Below are positions 1-11,700 of a stretch of DNA of 52,236 bases, one piece after another. A program made the translations under genes and the position numbers. The notes under the pieces are model-generated. The model saw nothing but the letters and a program-made list of their open reading frames with translations, was not told the DNA's origin and made no database searches. Position 1 is the first letter of the stretch. Each line of letters starts with the position of its first letter. The stretch is taken from the NCBI GenBank assembly GCA_002633005.1, contig NMRA01000245.1, positions 555,773 through 608,008 on the forward strand, written 5' to 3'. Source of the stretch: Phoronis australis (taxonomy: Eukaryota > Phoronida > Phoronidae).

Positions 1-111
1 CATGTACGGCTGGAGCTGAGACAATCATGTCCAGCAAAGGAAGGGTATCCACTTGTAAAACAGTGATTAAAACAATGAGTGATTTACAAGTTCCTCCAAC
101 GCTATCAACTT

Positions 112-355
112 GTGACTTGACAACTAGGATTCTACCTCAATACTATCAACTTGTGACATCACGGGCAGTGCAGCATTGACAAAAGTGGGGGGCTAAAGCC
201 CCCCCCCAGCCCCGTTGCGGTGCACCACCGATAGACCATGGGCGGCACAGCACCCACCCCCTAGACCCCTATGGTGTACCGCCCATGGACATGACAACTA
301 GGATCCTACCTCCAATACCATCAACATGTGACATGACAACTAAGGTTCTCCCTTC
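112..355. repeat. Short tandem repeat, about 40-bp unit, split by a MITE
   Basis: Units of the form ATCAACTTGTGACATGACAA + CTAGGATTCTACCTC occur at about 105, 144-159/293 and 325. The second unit is split by the insertion at 160-287. Confidence 0.65.
160..287. mobile_element. 128-bp MITE with 5-bp target duplication GACAT
   Basis: The insert is bounded by GACAT at 155-159 and 288-292. Its ends are imperfect inverted repeats: CACGGGCAGTGCAGCAT against CATGGGCGGTACACCAT. It is GC-rich internally (GGGGGGCTAAAGCCCCCC). It interrupts a tandem repeat, which reads continuously when the insert is ignored. Confidence 0.75.
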
Positions 356-3300
356 AAAAATCTGATCCTCTGTTTCAACAATGACTTCAACAACATGTCA
401 ATACCTGGGGTCTGTTTCTAGAAAAGTTTATGGGCTTTTATCTAAAAATCAGTCTAGAGATAGCTTAGCCTAGCTATGGCTGACAACCAGAGAGATTGTC
501 AACAACTTGAAGACAAAAGACAGAATCCACAGTCTCCACTACTAGGCAGAAGACGTTTTGAGAAATGCAAAAGACGAAAATCTACATGGGTTATTCGTGG
601 TCAGAATTGAGATTTTTAGATTAAGTTAAAAAACAACAGCCAATAGTATCTTCAAAAAAAACAGGGCCCTGAGGTGATTACCGGTATATTATAATCACTA
701 AATAATGATGTCAACCGAATGTCAATGCGAGAGGCAAATCTGGTGCTTTAGAAGGTATAATCGCTTAACTGACTAACTTCCCTCAGCGTCAGTGGATCAC
801 ACCCAAAATAGGGAATAACAGAATCACGTAGGAAAAGAAAAAATTAAAAGCACGCTTCCTTATAATGAAACAATGTTTTGTTACAACCAAAGAAAAAATC
901 CACATTTTCTAATGGATACTTTAGCAATAAAATAAGCTTCAAGTGAAAAATGTTTTTAGCAGAAGAATTTAAGTGTGGTACAGTTTGGATTGCTCATTTT
1001 TTAAAATCTCTATTATGGAGATAGGTCTACAGGAAACTCTGTCATAGTGGCAAACTCACAGACTTGGATCTGTGTAATGGTTTCACCCTGGGTTTCGTGT
1101 CAGTAGCATTTCAGTAAAAAACATCTCAACAACATCACAAGACTCACCAGTTGTTAGTCAGAGACCATGAAAGAACGCCATGTTTTGGTTATTAATACAG
1201 AATTCCAAACATAACTGGCGGTTTCAAAGAGGCCTGCATATATATCACAAACTAACATAAATGTGGCCAGAGTGTACAATCTAGCACACATTAACAGACC
1301 ATAGCAAATATCAAACAGGCCATTATGACTTGGGTTTTGTTTAGAGAAGTGGCCAAAAGGTGTAAAAGTAGACAGTAATATGTTTGTTGATTAACAGAAA
1401 ACAAGCAGGTTGTGGTAAATGAGATCTGGTCAACAAAGCCAAGGTGTTGAACAGAAATCACCGGGTCTGTCAGCCAGAGTTTATTAATACCTACATATTT
1501 TGTGCTATTAATTTTCGAATTCAACAAAAAGCATCAAAAATACGGAAACACAATCTATAATTGAAGAATTTGGAAATTTTAGCTGGTTTCGGACTGAAAA
1601 TCAAATAAAATAGTTTGACATGGATGTTGAAACAGCAAATATTTTGCCGTCATACAAGAGATATATTTTGGAATTGAGTTATCAGAATTCTTGACATGTG
1701 ACAGGTTACTGCAACCCTGTCTCTACCACAAGGACAAAAACAAGATTTCGGAGAGTGGACTTTTTTAACTACAATACACCATTTACAAATTGGCTAAAAC
1801 GCTAGCATCTTCTCCAGCACTTTCATTGGGAGAAAAAACACCACTCATGTGAATGGTTACAAATGTTACTTTTGCAACCATTTTGTTAGTATTTTGAGTT
1901 ATCCCAAAACTACTAGCATTTTTGCTAGCACTTTTGTAGCCAGATTGCTCACATCAATAGGCAACATGCACAGAGGTAGGAGGCCTTTTTTATCGTCACG
2001 TTAATCAATTTATCGCAGAGTGAAAGTGTATCGAAATCAGAGCTTTCGCAAGCCTTTTAGTCAGCGAAACTGCTACCAATGTCACCACTCGTGTGAACCC
2101 AGTATCTGCTGGCTATTTTGGGTCACATTACAGAATGATTTGAAAACACAAAGTGCGCTGAAACCCGTAGGATATTTTTAAACAGCATATAAGATCAATG
2201 ACTGAAAATCACCACTGGGACAAACTGTCTTTATTTCACTGATTGCAACAACACAATTGTCAATGCAGCAACTACTCACTAGTGACCTGTTATTCTATTT
2301 CTTTTGATAGAGAGTAAAATGTCTGTGACAAAATGTGATGATAAGTATGACAACTTGGCCATTTTAACCCCAGTTGATGACTCCGTGAGGATACTAAACA
2401 TAAAAAATTCTTGTGGGAAATCAGGCTTCAGAAATTCTTAGTTCACTTATTTTGGAAAAAAGAATTGCCGAAAAATGTAATTTTCTGTTTTTCAAAGTCT
2501 TAGTACCCTTCTGTAAACTGAAACATTGCCAGTCATAGTATATCAGCTACAAAGTACAAATAAAGCATACAATGGAGTAAAATTTACGTGACCTTCAGCT
2601 TTTAAGAAATTTGGCAAAATCATTTTTCGCCACATTGTACACTGAATATCAGAGGTGAAAAATTCCCGTAGTTTCAGTTAAATCACAAAAAGGTCAAAAG
2701 TTTTGCTTCTTAATTGCGAATACATCCCATAATCAAGTTTTTAGACATCGTGTTATTCTAACCATATGGCAAGTAATTTTCAAAAATGTTCCAAGCATGC
2801 ACAGTACATCCTGCACTTTTATTTGAATTTATGTCCAGCTGACTCTTCCCGTTTCACCAAAAGGCGGCGCTGATCAATTGATGATTTAAAAGGGAATTGG
2901 TGCATTTTATGCACAAATTCTGATTGACAATCACCTCTGGCTGTAAGAACTATGGACAGCTGGAGATGATAAGACAGGCCTTAAGTAACATTAAGAAATG
3001 AGTACAAAAATTGTTTGGTATTGATCCCGGATAAGTTGCCATCTGATACGAAACAAACCATTTCGTAAAACCATAAAGTGATCGATTACAAAAATCTCGT
3101 AAACGAAGCAATCACATGCAAGTGACATGGACACGGACCTAGACAACAACTAATATTAATCACAATAAAATGCTTTTCTTGTGATAAAAATATCTCAAAC
3201 ATTGTGAACAGCAGAACAAGTGTGCCCGTTTTGTCCCAAAGGGAGAGTTGAACAAGAAACGTACTTCAACGTCGAGTGCTGTACAGAAAAAAGTTTTCTG

Positions 3301-4620
3301 AAGATAATATTTAGATTAACAATGATTGTATTGCTCATGAATTAAAACAAAGCATGTAATAGTAGAGCAATGCTGATGAGTAAAGTCAAAAAAATCATGT
3401 GTACACATGATGTACAAATTGACAAGCGAGTATAAAAACTGCATCGACCGTTACATCAGAAATGGGAATTCAGTTCCAAAAAACAACAACAACTATGCTC
3501 TACACTTGAACAGAACATCAGCACAAAGGATGTTTGACGTTTTTGCATAGGCAGAAAAAAAATGTCAATGAAATAACTTGTTAAATAATCAAAAAAAATA
3601 ATTATTAATAAGTAGGATAAGAAAAATTCTGGTCCCAAGTTAGAAAGTTTCACTTGTAGTGTGCGTAGTTAGCACAGATTTGAGGACTGATGCCTGACGG
3701 TAAGAGACGTACCTCTCCTCAAGCTTAGGAATCATGTGGATTTCTGATACTACCAAAGTCACAATCACTCACTAGGTCGAACCAAATGAGACCTTTGGAC
3801 TGGTGATAAAAGCGAGATGAAATACAAGGAGACGTTGATGCAATAAAAAATTCTTAATCTCCGCAGTTGGAACCCTTATTAAGGTAGGAACTAGATAGAA
3901 CTTGTCAGATCAGTAGTGCCTTTACAAGAAAAATGCAAGATGAAACAAATGTGTCCAGGAAACAGTACGACTACTGCTAGTATGCTTCACATCAAAAAAT
4001 TAAATTGTGTGGAAAGTTTCCAAACAACAACGCAATTTTAATTTTAGCAATCATGCCATCTGTTGACAAAACGTCATTTGTGTCTAGTGATTCCCTACAT
4101 GATGTTGCTGTGACCAGAAATAATGATGAAAGCTGTCTATTAAAGCATGAAAAATCTTTAAATCATGAGGTCAACTTGCATCGACACAGAAAATTTTGTA
4201 AACAAAATGAATGTACTGTTGTTTTATATTGACTGACTATAATAGTACATCACATGTTTTCTTTATCCTACTTTTTATAAAATTCTACAAACCATAAGAT
4301 TTTATGAAAAACAATGTAATGAACTAATTTCCAAATAAACTCAATTTGTAATTGGTCATTGACAACCACCAAGAAATCAGCTGTATCCAAGCAACCAGAG
4401 AAGAGGCCACCTGTACACTATCACCACCTAGTGGCGGATATGAATTTTAAACAACTTTTGCAATGTTTCAGGAATGTGACATGATCTGGTAGCAGCAATT
4501 ATTCTAAAACTATTTCATTAGCTAAAACTCAACGTACTTTGTTGGCAGGTATCCTTTTATATTCAAGCTTGAATAATGAACCCATCTTCCTAACCAGTGC
4601 TTTGCAATCCTAGCCAAAGC

Positions 4621-4729
4621 TTATTAAAGGGTCCTTCGTTTTGCATTTTGAAAACCACTTTTTCCACTGAATAACTGATATCAATCAAACTGGTTCTCAA
4701 AATCCAGGACCCCTTTAAGTGACTACTGA
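4621..4729. mobile_element. Foldback MITE, family D copy 1
   Basis: The left end TTAAAGGGTCCTT...TTTTGAAAACCA is the reverse complement of the right end TGGTTCTCAAAATCCAGGAC...CTTTAAG. It ends AAGTGACTACTG. The signature is shared with 8641-8751 and 10843-10952. Confidence 0.6.
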
Positions 4730-5641
4730 TGAAAATGTTGAGAAAATTTGGAGCGAAAACCAATTGCAGAAGGGAAGCTTAATGTTATGTAAATGGTGAA
4801 TGACAAAATGGTAGAACCCTATAAAAATGTCCAAATTTGGCATCACATCACAGAAATGGTTGATCAGAATCACATGCTAAGCATTGTGCGCTGATCTCTA
4901 AAACATTAGGAACTGTTTGAAAATTTTCCATTTTCCAAGGGGGTGATATAAAAATAACGCTATTACATTTAAAGTTGCATAAAACGAAAATGAAATGATA
5001 AGCGTAATAGTGTTTTAGAGACTTTATCTTGGCACATTTCTTTCAAATGAAATTTGGTCATGTTATCAATACTGTTGTTTTGGTATAAAGGCAGGTTCGC
5101 TTTTGCTAAATTATATTATAAGACAAGGTCACATGACCAAATCCATGGCAGATGGGTATAAAGATAAAATCAAAAATTAAATTCTTCTTTCAGAAAACAT
5201 GACTTGTACTGAGTTAAGTTTATATAGTAGATATTAGGCTGAATTCCCACATTTGTCGATAGTGTCTGCCATAATGTGAAATTGGAGTTGGTCGTTTCCA
5301 ACTACAAGCACACGTCAACGTTCAGCCGGCAGGTTATTATACATTACATAAACACAAAGCATGCGCAGACCGGTACCAGAAATTGGCATCATTGCTGGGA
5401 AGCTTTCTCCAGGGAGCCAACTTTCATAGTGTCCCAAAATGAACAATAAAAGGTGAAGTTTAAACACTTCGCAATAAGCAGAATTAGCTCATTAAAATAA
5501 ATACCTGGGTAATTTGTGTAGCATTTTCAGTTTTTTTCACAAAAACATGCCATTCCCTGAATGTGCACCATATAGACTACTTTGGGAGATTCCCGTTACA
5601 AGCCACCACATAACACCAGTCTACACCACACACAACCCTAC

Positions 5642-5753
5642 CTTTGTCCAGCCTGGGAGGGGGTCTGTACTTGTACCCTGTCTGACTCCAGTAGAGTGGG
5701 ACGGAACCCCGCACCTGGACGAACGACACTGTGTGGTGACCATGGCAGAGGAT
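5642..5753 (-). CDS. INPP5F: INPP5F coding exon 9 (last in window)
   Basis: A 112-bp exon with acceptor CCCCTTCAG and donor GTAGGG. It encodes HTVSFVQVRGSVPLYWSQTG and ends YRPPPRLDK in phase 1. I read the minus strand down to base 1 and found no convincing next exon, so intron 9 exceeds 5.6 kb. Confidence 0.95.
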
Positions 5754-8700
5754 CTGAAGGGGACAACACGGGGAGACAATGACAGAAGATCCCGTCATAA
5801 GCATTTGGAATACAATATTTTTCTGGGAATCTTTAACAAGACTAAAAGTAAGAGTTGTGTTAGGGGAGGCAGTAGAGTCTAGCACGATAGGTGTCCACTT
5901 CCATTACTCAAGATCGTGGGTTCGAGTCCCACTGGGGCCCACTGTTAAACCCTTGAGGCAGGTCCTCATCTTGGTTTTAAGTATATATTTAAAAAAACAT
6001 AAAAATGGTGCCAGGTGATCAGTGCGATGGACCAACCTGAGTAGCCAGCTCAAGTCTGGTACAACGTGCGCCCCACCGCCTGCAATTATTTTTTGTTGTG
6101 TTGATCAGCATTAACAAGAAACCATAAAATGTGTTATAGGTAGGAAGCTTAATGCTGAGAATATTATAACAGCAATTTCATGTGGTGAGATGAAAATAAA
6201 CATGATGCAAATGTTACATTAAAGGTATATTTCGCCCTATTTAGTCAGCTAAAAAACGGAATTGGGACTTTTACTCTCATACAAGAGTGCCAGATTCCTC
6301 AATGATAGATCTAAACTTTGTCCCAGAGGTTAGAAAGCGCTAGCCTCATTTTGAAATATTTTTGAATGGGGTTCCCATTTTTGAATGGGGCATAATTTTC
6401 GATTTTCAGGGTTGACCAACAGCAACAAAATGATAATTTTTCAATGCGTTTATTGACTTGCTGGGGGTCTGTGCGTGATTCTTGGTAACAGAAAACAAGT
6501 CCTATCATGGTAAGGAAAATTTTAAAACCAGTTTAATAAGGACAAAAGGCCTATTTAATTTTATGTTTGTTTTTAGCCAGCTAAACAAAACAAATTAGTC
6601 TGATTATTATCTAATAAAAAAGCTCTTTAAGGTCATGCAAGGACCCTTGAAAAATATCTCAGAAATGGCTGATGGTATTCATATGAAATTCTCAATACCA
6701 TTCTTTATGCACTGTTCCTATGGGTTGTTAGCAATTGTTTTTAAAATGGTCTAGTTTTGCATGAGGGGTTTTCAAAAGTAGGACTTTGACGATTTTCATG
6801 GAAAATTTTGCATAAATTGAAAACTGTAACACCATTTCTCAGATTTCGTCTTGAACACTTTTATCAAAATTTGGTCATTGATTCCATTCTTTGCTATCAA
6901 TGTACCTTTGTTCTTTCTTTGCTAAATTTTACCAAAACAGCATGTTCACGTTTACTTACCCATTTAAAGGCAGATTGTTAAAAAGCCAATCACATTCTTC
7001 AGGCTTTCCACTTTCACAAAATAATTACACACTTTTACCGAGTTAAAATCTAAAGTTTTATAAACATTTGACTAAATGTCAGACATACAGAATAGGTTTT
7101 ACATAACCTTAAGAATCTTATATCAAACGAACACAGAAAAATTTGGAACCCCAACTAGGAATCGAACCACAGGTCTCTAGATTGCCGGTCTAGTGCTCTT
7201 ACCACTGAGCTACTGAGGACCCGATATCTGTGCAACTACTGTTTGCAGCCAACTGTCATGTCATACATCCCACGAGTGGCGTTTCGCCTTAAGAATCTTG
7301 ATCATTTGCAGCAAAGGCTGTCAGGTATGTTAACAAAGCTAGTGTGTTTTAGTGCTAGACAATACAATGGCTTCAAAAAACATAAAAATGCAGCAAACTA
7401 TTACATGAAATTCAGTTTCATGTTCAATTGTAAACACAGCAAATCTTTAAAAAGTAACTTCTACACAATATCAAGTATGAGCAATGAGCCAAACTCTACA
7501 AAACTACAAAATTTAGCCGAGTGGCAGACAAATCGTTTGAAAGTGATTTTCTGTCATTAATTTACAATGTCTCTTTAATAAAGCAAAACAGAATTAAGGT
7601 ACATTAATAGCAAATCAATGGCCTCACAAACAACCAAATTTCGTTTGACAAAGATGAAATCACGAAAACAGTTTTACAGTTTTCTAGATTATCATTCCGT
7701 TCTTGTTTGATGCAATCTCAGATATTTTTCATGGAAATCATAAAAGCCCCATAGTCCTTCCTGTAAACCTAGAGCATTTTAAAAACAAATCTATTTCACT
7801 TTTGGAGAACAGCACATAGAGTATGTGAAAGTTTCTTTTGAATCTGACGAGGCACTTCAGAGATTTGATGTTTTGAAGTTGGGCAAACTTGGACACGTTT
7901 CCAGGATGTTACAGAACCTTAAAAGCATTTCGTTCTACTCGGTTGTCACTTTAAACATATTTAGAGTTCTCAACTGAAAAGCCAAAACCAACAACTGATC
8001 TACGATGCACTCACAAGAAGTTGCCATTGCTGTGTCATGTGATTGACCTATTTTTAATGGAAGCCCCTGCATGCCATTTTTGACTTACAGGATTGGCAAA
8101 CCCCAGTAAAATCGAAGATTTTCTGATGCACTTTTAACCTGTTGAGGCTTTGTATGGTCTTGGCATTAGAAAACAAGTTCTGTCGTAGTTAGGGGATTTT
8201 TGGGGCTAATTATAAGAGTAAAAGATCTTATTCAATCTTCACTTTTTAACCAGCTTAACAGAGTGGCACACAGCATGACATTGAGAGACATCCTACCTGC
8301 TCAGTTTCCACGTAGTTAGCGCAGTCTCCACTCTCATCAACACCTCGACGTTTGTAACGAGTGCCTGCAACAAATCACAGTTACTGTACAACTGACACCT
8401 CTTCTCATACAATATAGGAGTTCCTGTTTACCCGAATGGTGTGGTTAGTAACCTGGATGGTTGTCAGAGTTGATTGTTTACTAAAGATAGACGTATTGGC
8501 AGTATTCAATCTTAGAGCAAATTTCCAAATTCTGAATTAAACATTTTAGGATGTTAGCGCATGCCCTACGAATAAAACAGAGTGAACCGAGCCGCATGCA
8601 GCGCTCTTCTCCAACGTAAACTTTTTGAGAATTCTCTCTAGGTAATAGTCACTTACAAGAGTCACGAATGTCAAGAATCAATTTGATGCCAGTTACTTAG

Positions 8701-11700
8701 CGACTGAAACCAGTTCTAAAAATGCAGGACCCATCTAAGTGACTACTACAGAACTTGGAGTAAAATAACATGTATGTGTGCATGAACGCGCACACTGGAA
8801 GTTCACCATTTTTAATGTTAAAGTAATTATGAGCCTGCCTTGCATTATAAAAACATAATTTTAACTTCAACCACTTACTGTGGTCTCAAATTGTTCCTTG
8901 ATCAAATTATCAGCGGTTTGAAAGAACTGATGGCTCGTTATTGCTCGAGACTCGACTCTACAAGTTGGCTCATGATAATTCGTCATTTTACATGCCTAGC
9001 ATGGTGGTTACATACTGTCAGTTTTCTTCAAGACTAGACTAGACTTCTCATTTAAAATAGGAACAAGTTGAGATCGGTTTTATTGTAGTAGTGTTCTAAA
9101 TTGAAAGTTAAACTTATTGACAGACTGAGGGTTTATAGATTCTTCTAAGTAATAATCATCGAGCAGCTCAGATGTTTTCAGATTGAATTTGCTCAGAATC
9201 CATCATTACTTGATTTTCTTCCAGGACAAGTATATTCACTACATTTGGATTCTGATGATCTTCAGAACTTTGTTAGAATATGGCGCCAACAATTTTAGTT
9301 TCCAATCAAATTTATCATGAATTAGATATTATTTGTTTCAACGTTAATCCCGAATAGTAGATTCAGGTTACACGAACCATACCTGCCCTATGACGACTAC
9401 GACGAGACACAATTGCCATGGTGAACTCTATTGGGGGTCTCTTGTACTTGAGGTCAAACAGGTCATCCATACTTTTAGTTGATTCTTCATAAATGTCCAA
9501 GATACAATTCTCAATCTGCAGGTATCCTTGAATAACAGGTACTAGCCAGTGGTCAGCCAGTTTATCCTACAAGAATAATTTTGTAAGGATACAGACTGTC
9601 ATCCGATACTGGGTTTATAGTAAAGAGCAACAAAATGCCACCAAAAATAATGACATCTACAATGGAGCATATGTGATGTTGAAATGGGGTAAGCATAAAC
9701 AAAAATCTAACTTGAATGCCATTGACTGCTATCAAATTTCTTTCTCAGTACAAGGAGATTGTCTAGACATACCGAATACAAGTTGAAGAACAAGCCAGAA
9801 TCTGGAATCCTTTTCATGAAATTTACATTTGGTAACAAAGATATAACAGGATTTGCTTCTCTTGGAGACCACTGCCAGTGATGTCAGGCAAACAATCTAA
9901 CAAGTTTCATAAAACTGAACCAGCGAGACTTTCAAACACGTGAGCTTCGCCAAAGAGTTCCAGGTGAACCATGAGATTTTTGCCTTGTCAAAGCCTTGTT
10001 TACCACTGTGCAGTTTTATAAATTGCTAAAATATTATGGTATTAAATCCTCAGTTTGGGACATGATACAGCAGACAGGTAAAATATTATTTTCTCAAATT
10101 TCTCAACAAAAATAACTTTTTGGTAAAATTTACTTTGCTTTTAGTATGGTTTGTATGACATAGCTATAACTAAAGAACATTTGGTAAAATTTTGAGTATT
10201 TTCAGCAATATGGTAAACTTCTGAAAAATAGAAATAAGGCAATTTAAGTAATTATTTTTGTCTCAAATTGAAGATTTTTACTGTACTTGTTGCAAACAGC
10301 TGGAGAGTGGGCCAAGTCTAGTACAGGAGTATTCACAACCAGGTAACGGCCATCTTTGTCGAAATACACAGAAAATTAACAAAGTCAAAAAAATAACAAC
10401 AAAAGAAAAAGAAATCGTGGAACACATTCTGAATTAGCCTAAAATTTAATAACGAAAAATTTTACTGACTTTATGACCAGAAGACATTGATTAGAACAAC
10501 TTTTACCTGAAACGATACATTGAACTATATTATTCTACTGTTTAGATATTCATGTTAGGACATCTCACAGTTCAACTTTTTAATTACTCAATATTTACTA
10601 CACAATAACTCAATAATCTATGTTTTGTTACCGGTGAATCACCCAATAGATCAGACAACATGTGTCTGTTCCAAAAGAACCGATCGTCTGCTCGTTTCCA
10701 TAGAGGCAGTGTGGCGTCGTATCCAGGGATGGCCTGACGCTGGATACTGTTGGTCAAGTCAGCAGCTCGCGAGTAGTAAAAGGAGTCGGAGAAGTTGAAC
10801 ATCTTGTGTAACTCCTAGAGGAAACAAAAACGTACAATAATCGGTAATAGTCAGATATAACGTGCCCACACTCAGAGAACCAGTTTTCATCACTAATTAA
10901 CAGGCATCAACTGGTTCTAAAAATGTGGGTGTGTTATATCAGACTATTGCCCAATAATCAACATAACGCTCAGAGAATTCAGCAAGAGTTGAGATAAAAC
11001 TTACTTAGTAGTAGAAAACATCTGATAACAACTAGGTGTGCAAGCTCGGTTCTACACGAAATTTAATTTATATATTATAAATCAAAACTTCTGAAAGCTT
11101 AATGCAGAAATTGTTTACCCATATTGCATAGTCATTTTGCTCCCTCTGCAGGGGATTGATGTTGACTGGTTATTGTGAAAAATCACGATCAAGTTAAATT
11201 TCCCCACCTAAAACACCCGACTGTGTTCACAGACCCAAGAGGCACACGAAAATGCAAAGTAACGCATAACTTAGTGAGATATCACGGTGCGTTTAAAGCG
11301 AAGCGTGTGACTAGGATTGTAGACGCAAGTTTCCAGTGATGTCAGCAGATGCTTATGAGCAGATGGCCATCAAACAATGCATTTAACAAACAACCACCGG
11401 CGCCACTGGTGAGTACGTTTTGCTGACTAACAAGCCCGTGGATTTATACAGGGATGTCAGATCAAAACCAACCTGGGTACAAGTACACACGCCTTTTCTA
11501 ACTTTCCAAATACAAGCCATGGGTTTATACCCAAGCGGATATTACACTAAAGCCTATTTCTATAATACACCAGCAACAAACTACCACTGATAGCAAGCAT
11601 TATGACAGGCGACAACGGCCAAACTTATAAATTTCTTCTACTTAGATGCCCTGTTACAAAAGATTTCCGAGGACCACAGAACTTTAACCATATACCCTAA

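Larger units (their letters stand above)
1..5641. other. Part of INPP5F intron 9 and flank, no exon found
   Basis: AT-rich sequence lacking any frame similar to the later Sac-domain exons on the minus strand. It holds the split tandem repeat and MITE at the far left, a foldback element at 4621-4729 and a CTCF-like inverted core at about 4424 (CACCTAGTGGCGG). The remaining sequence shows nothing I can name. Confidence 0.5.

Noticed and set aside
5514-5885. Overlapping 60-120 aa frames on both strands around INPP5F exon 9
   Set aside because: They are shadows and run-ons of the real exon at 5642-5753, which alone matches the Sac domain and has splice sites at both ends.
7147-7226. Functional tRNA gene
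   Set aside because: The A and B boxes are present, but the acceptor stem does not pair, position 33 is not U and the apparent anticodon would be GGC. A SINE head is the better call.
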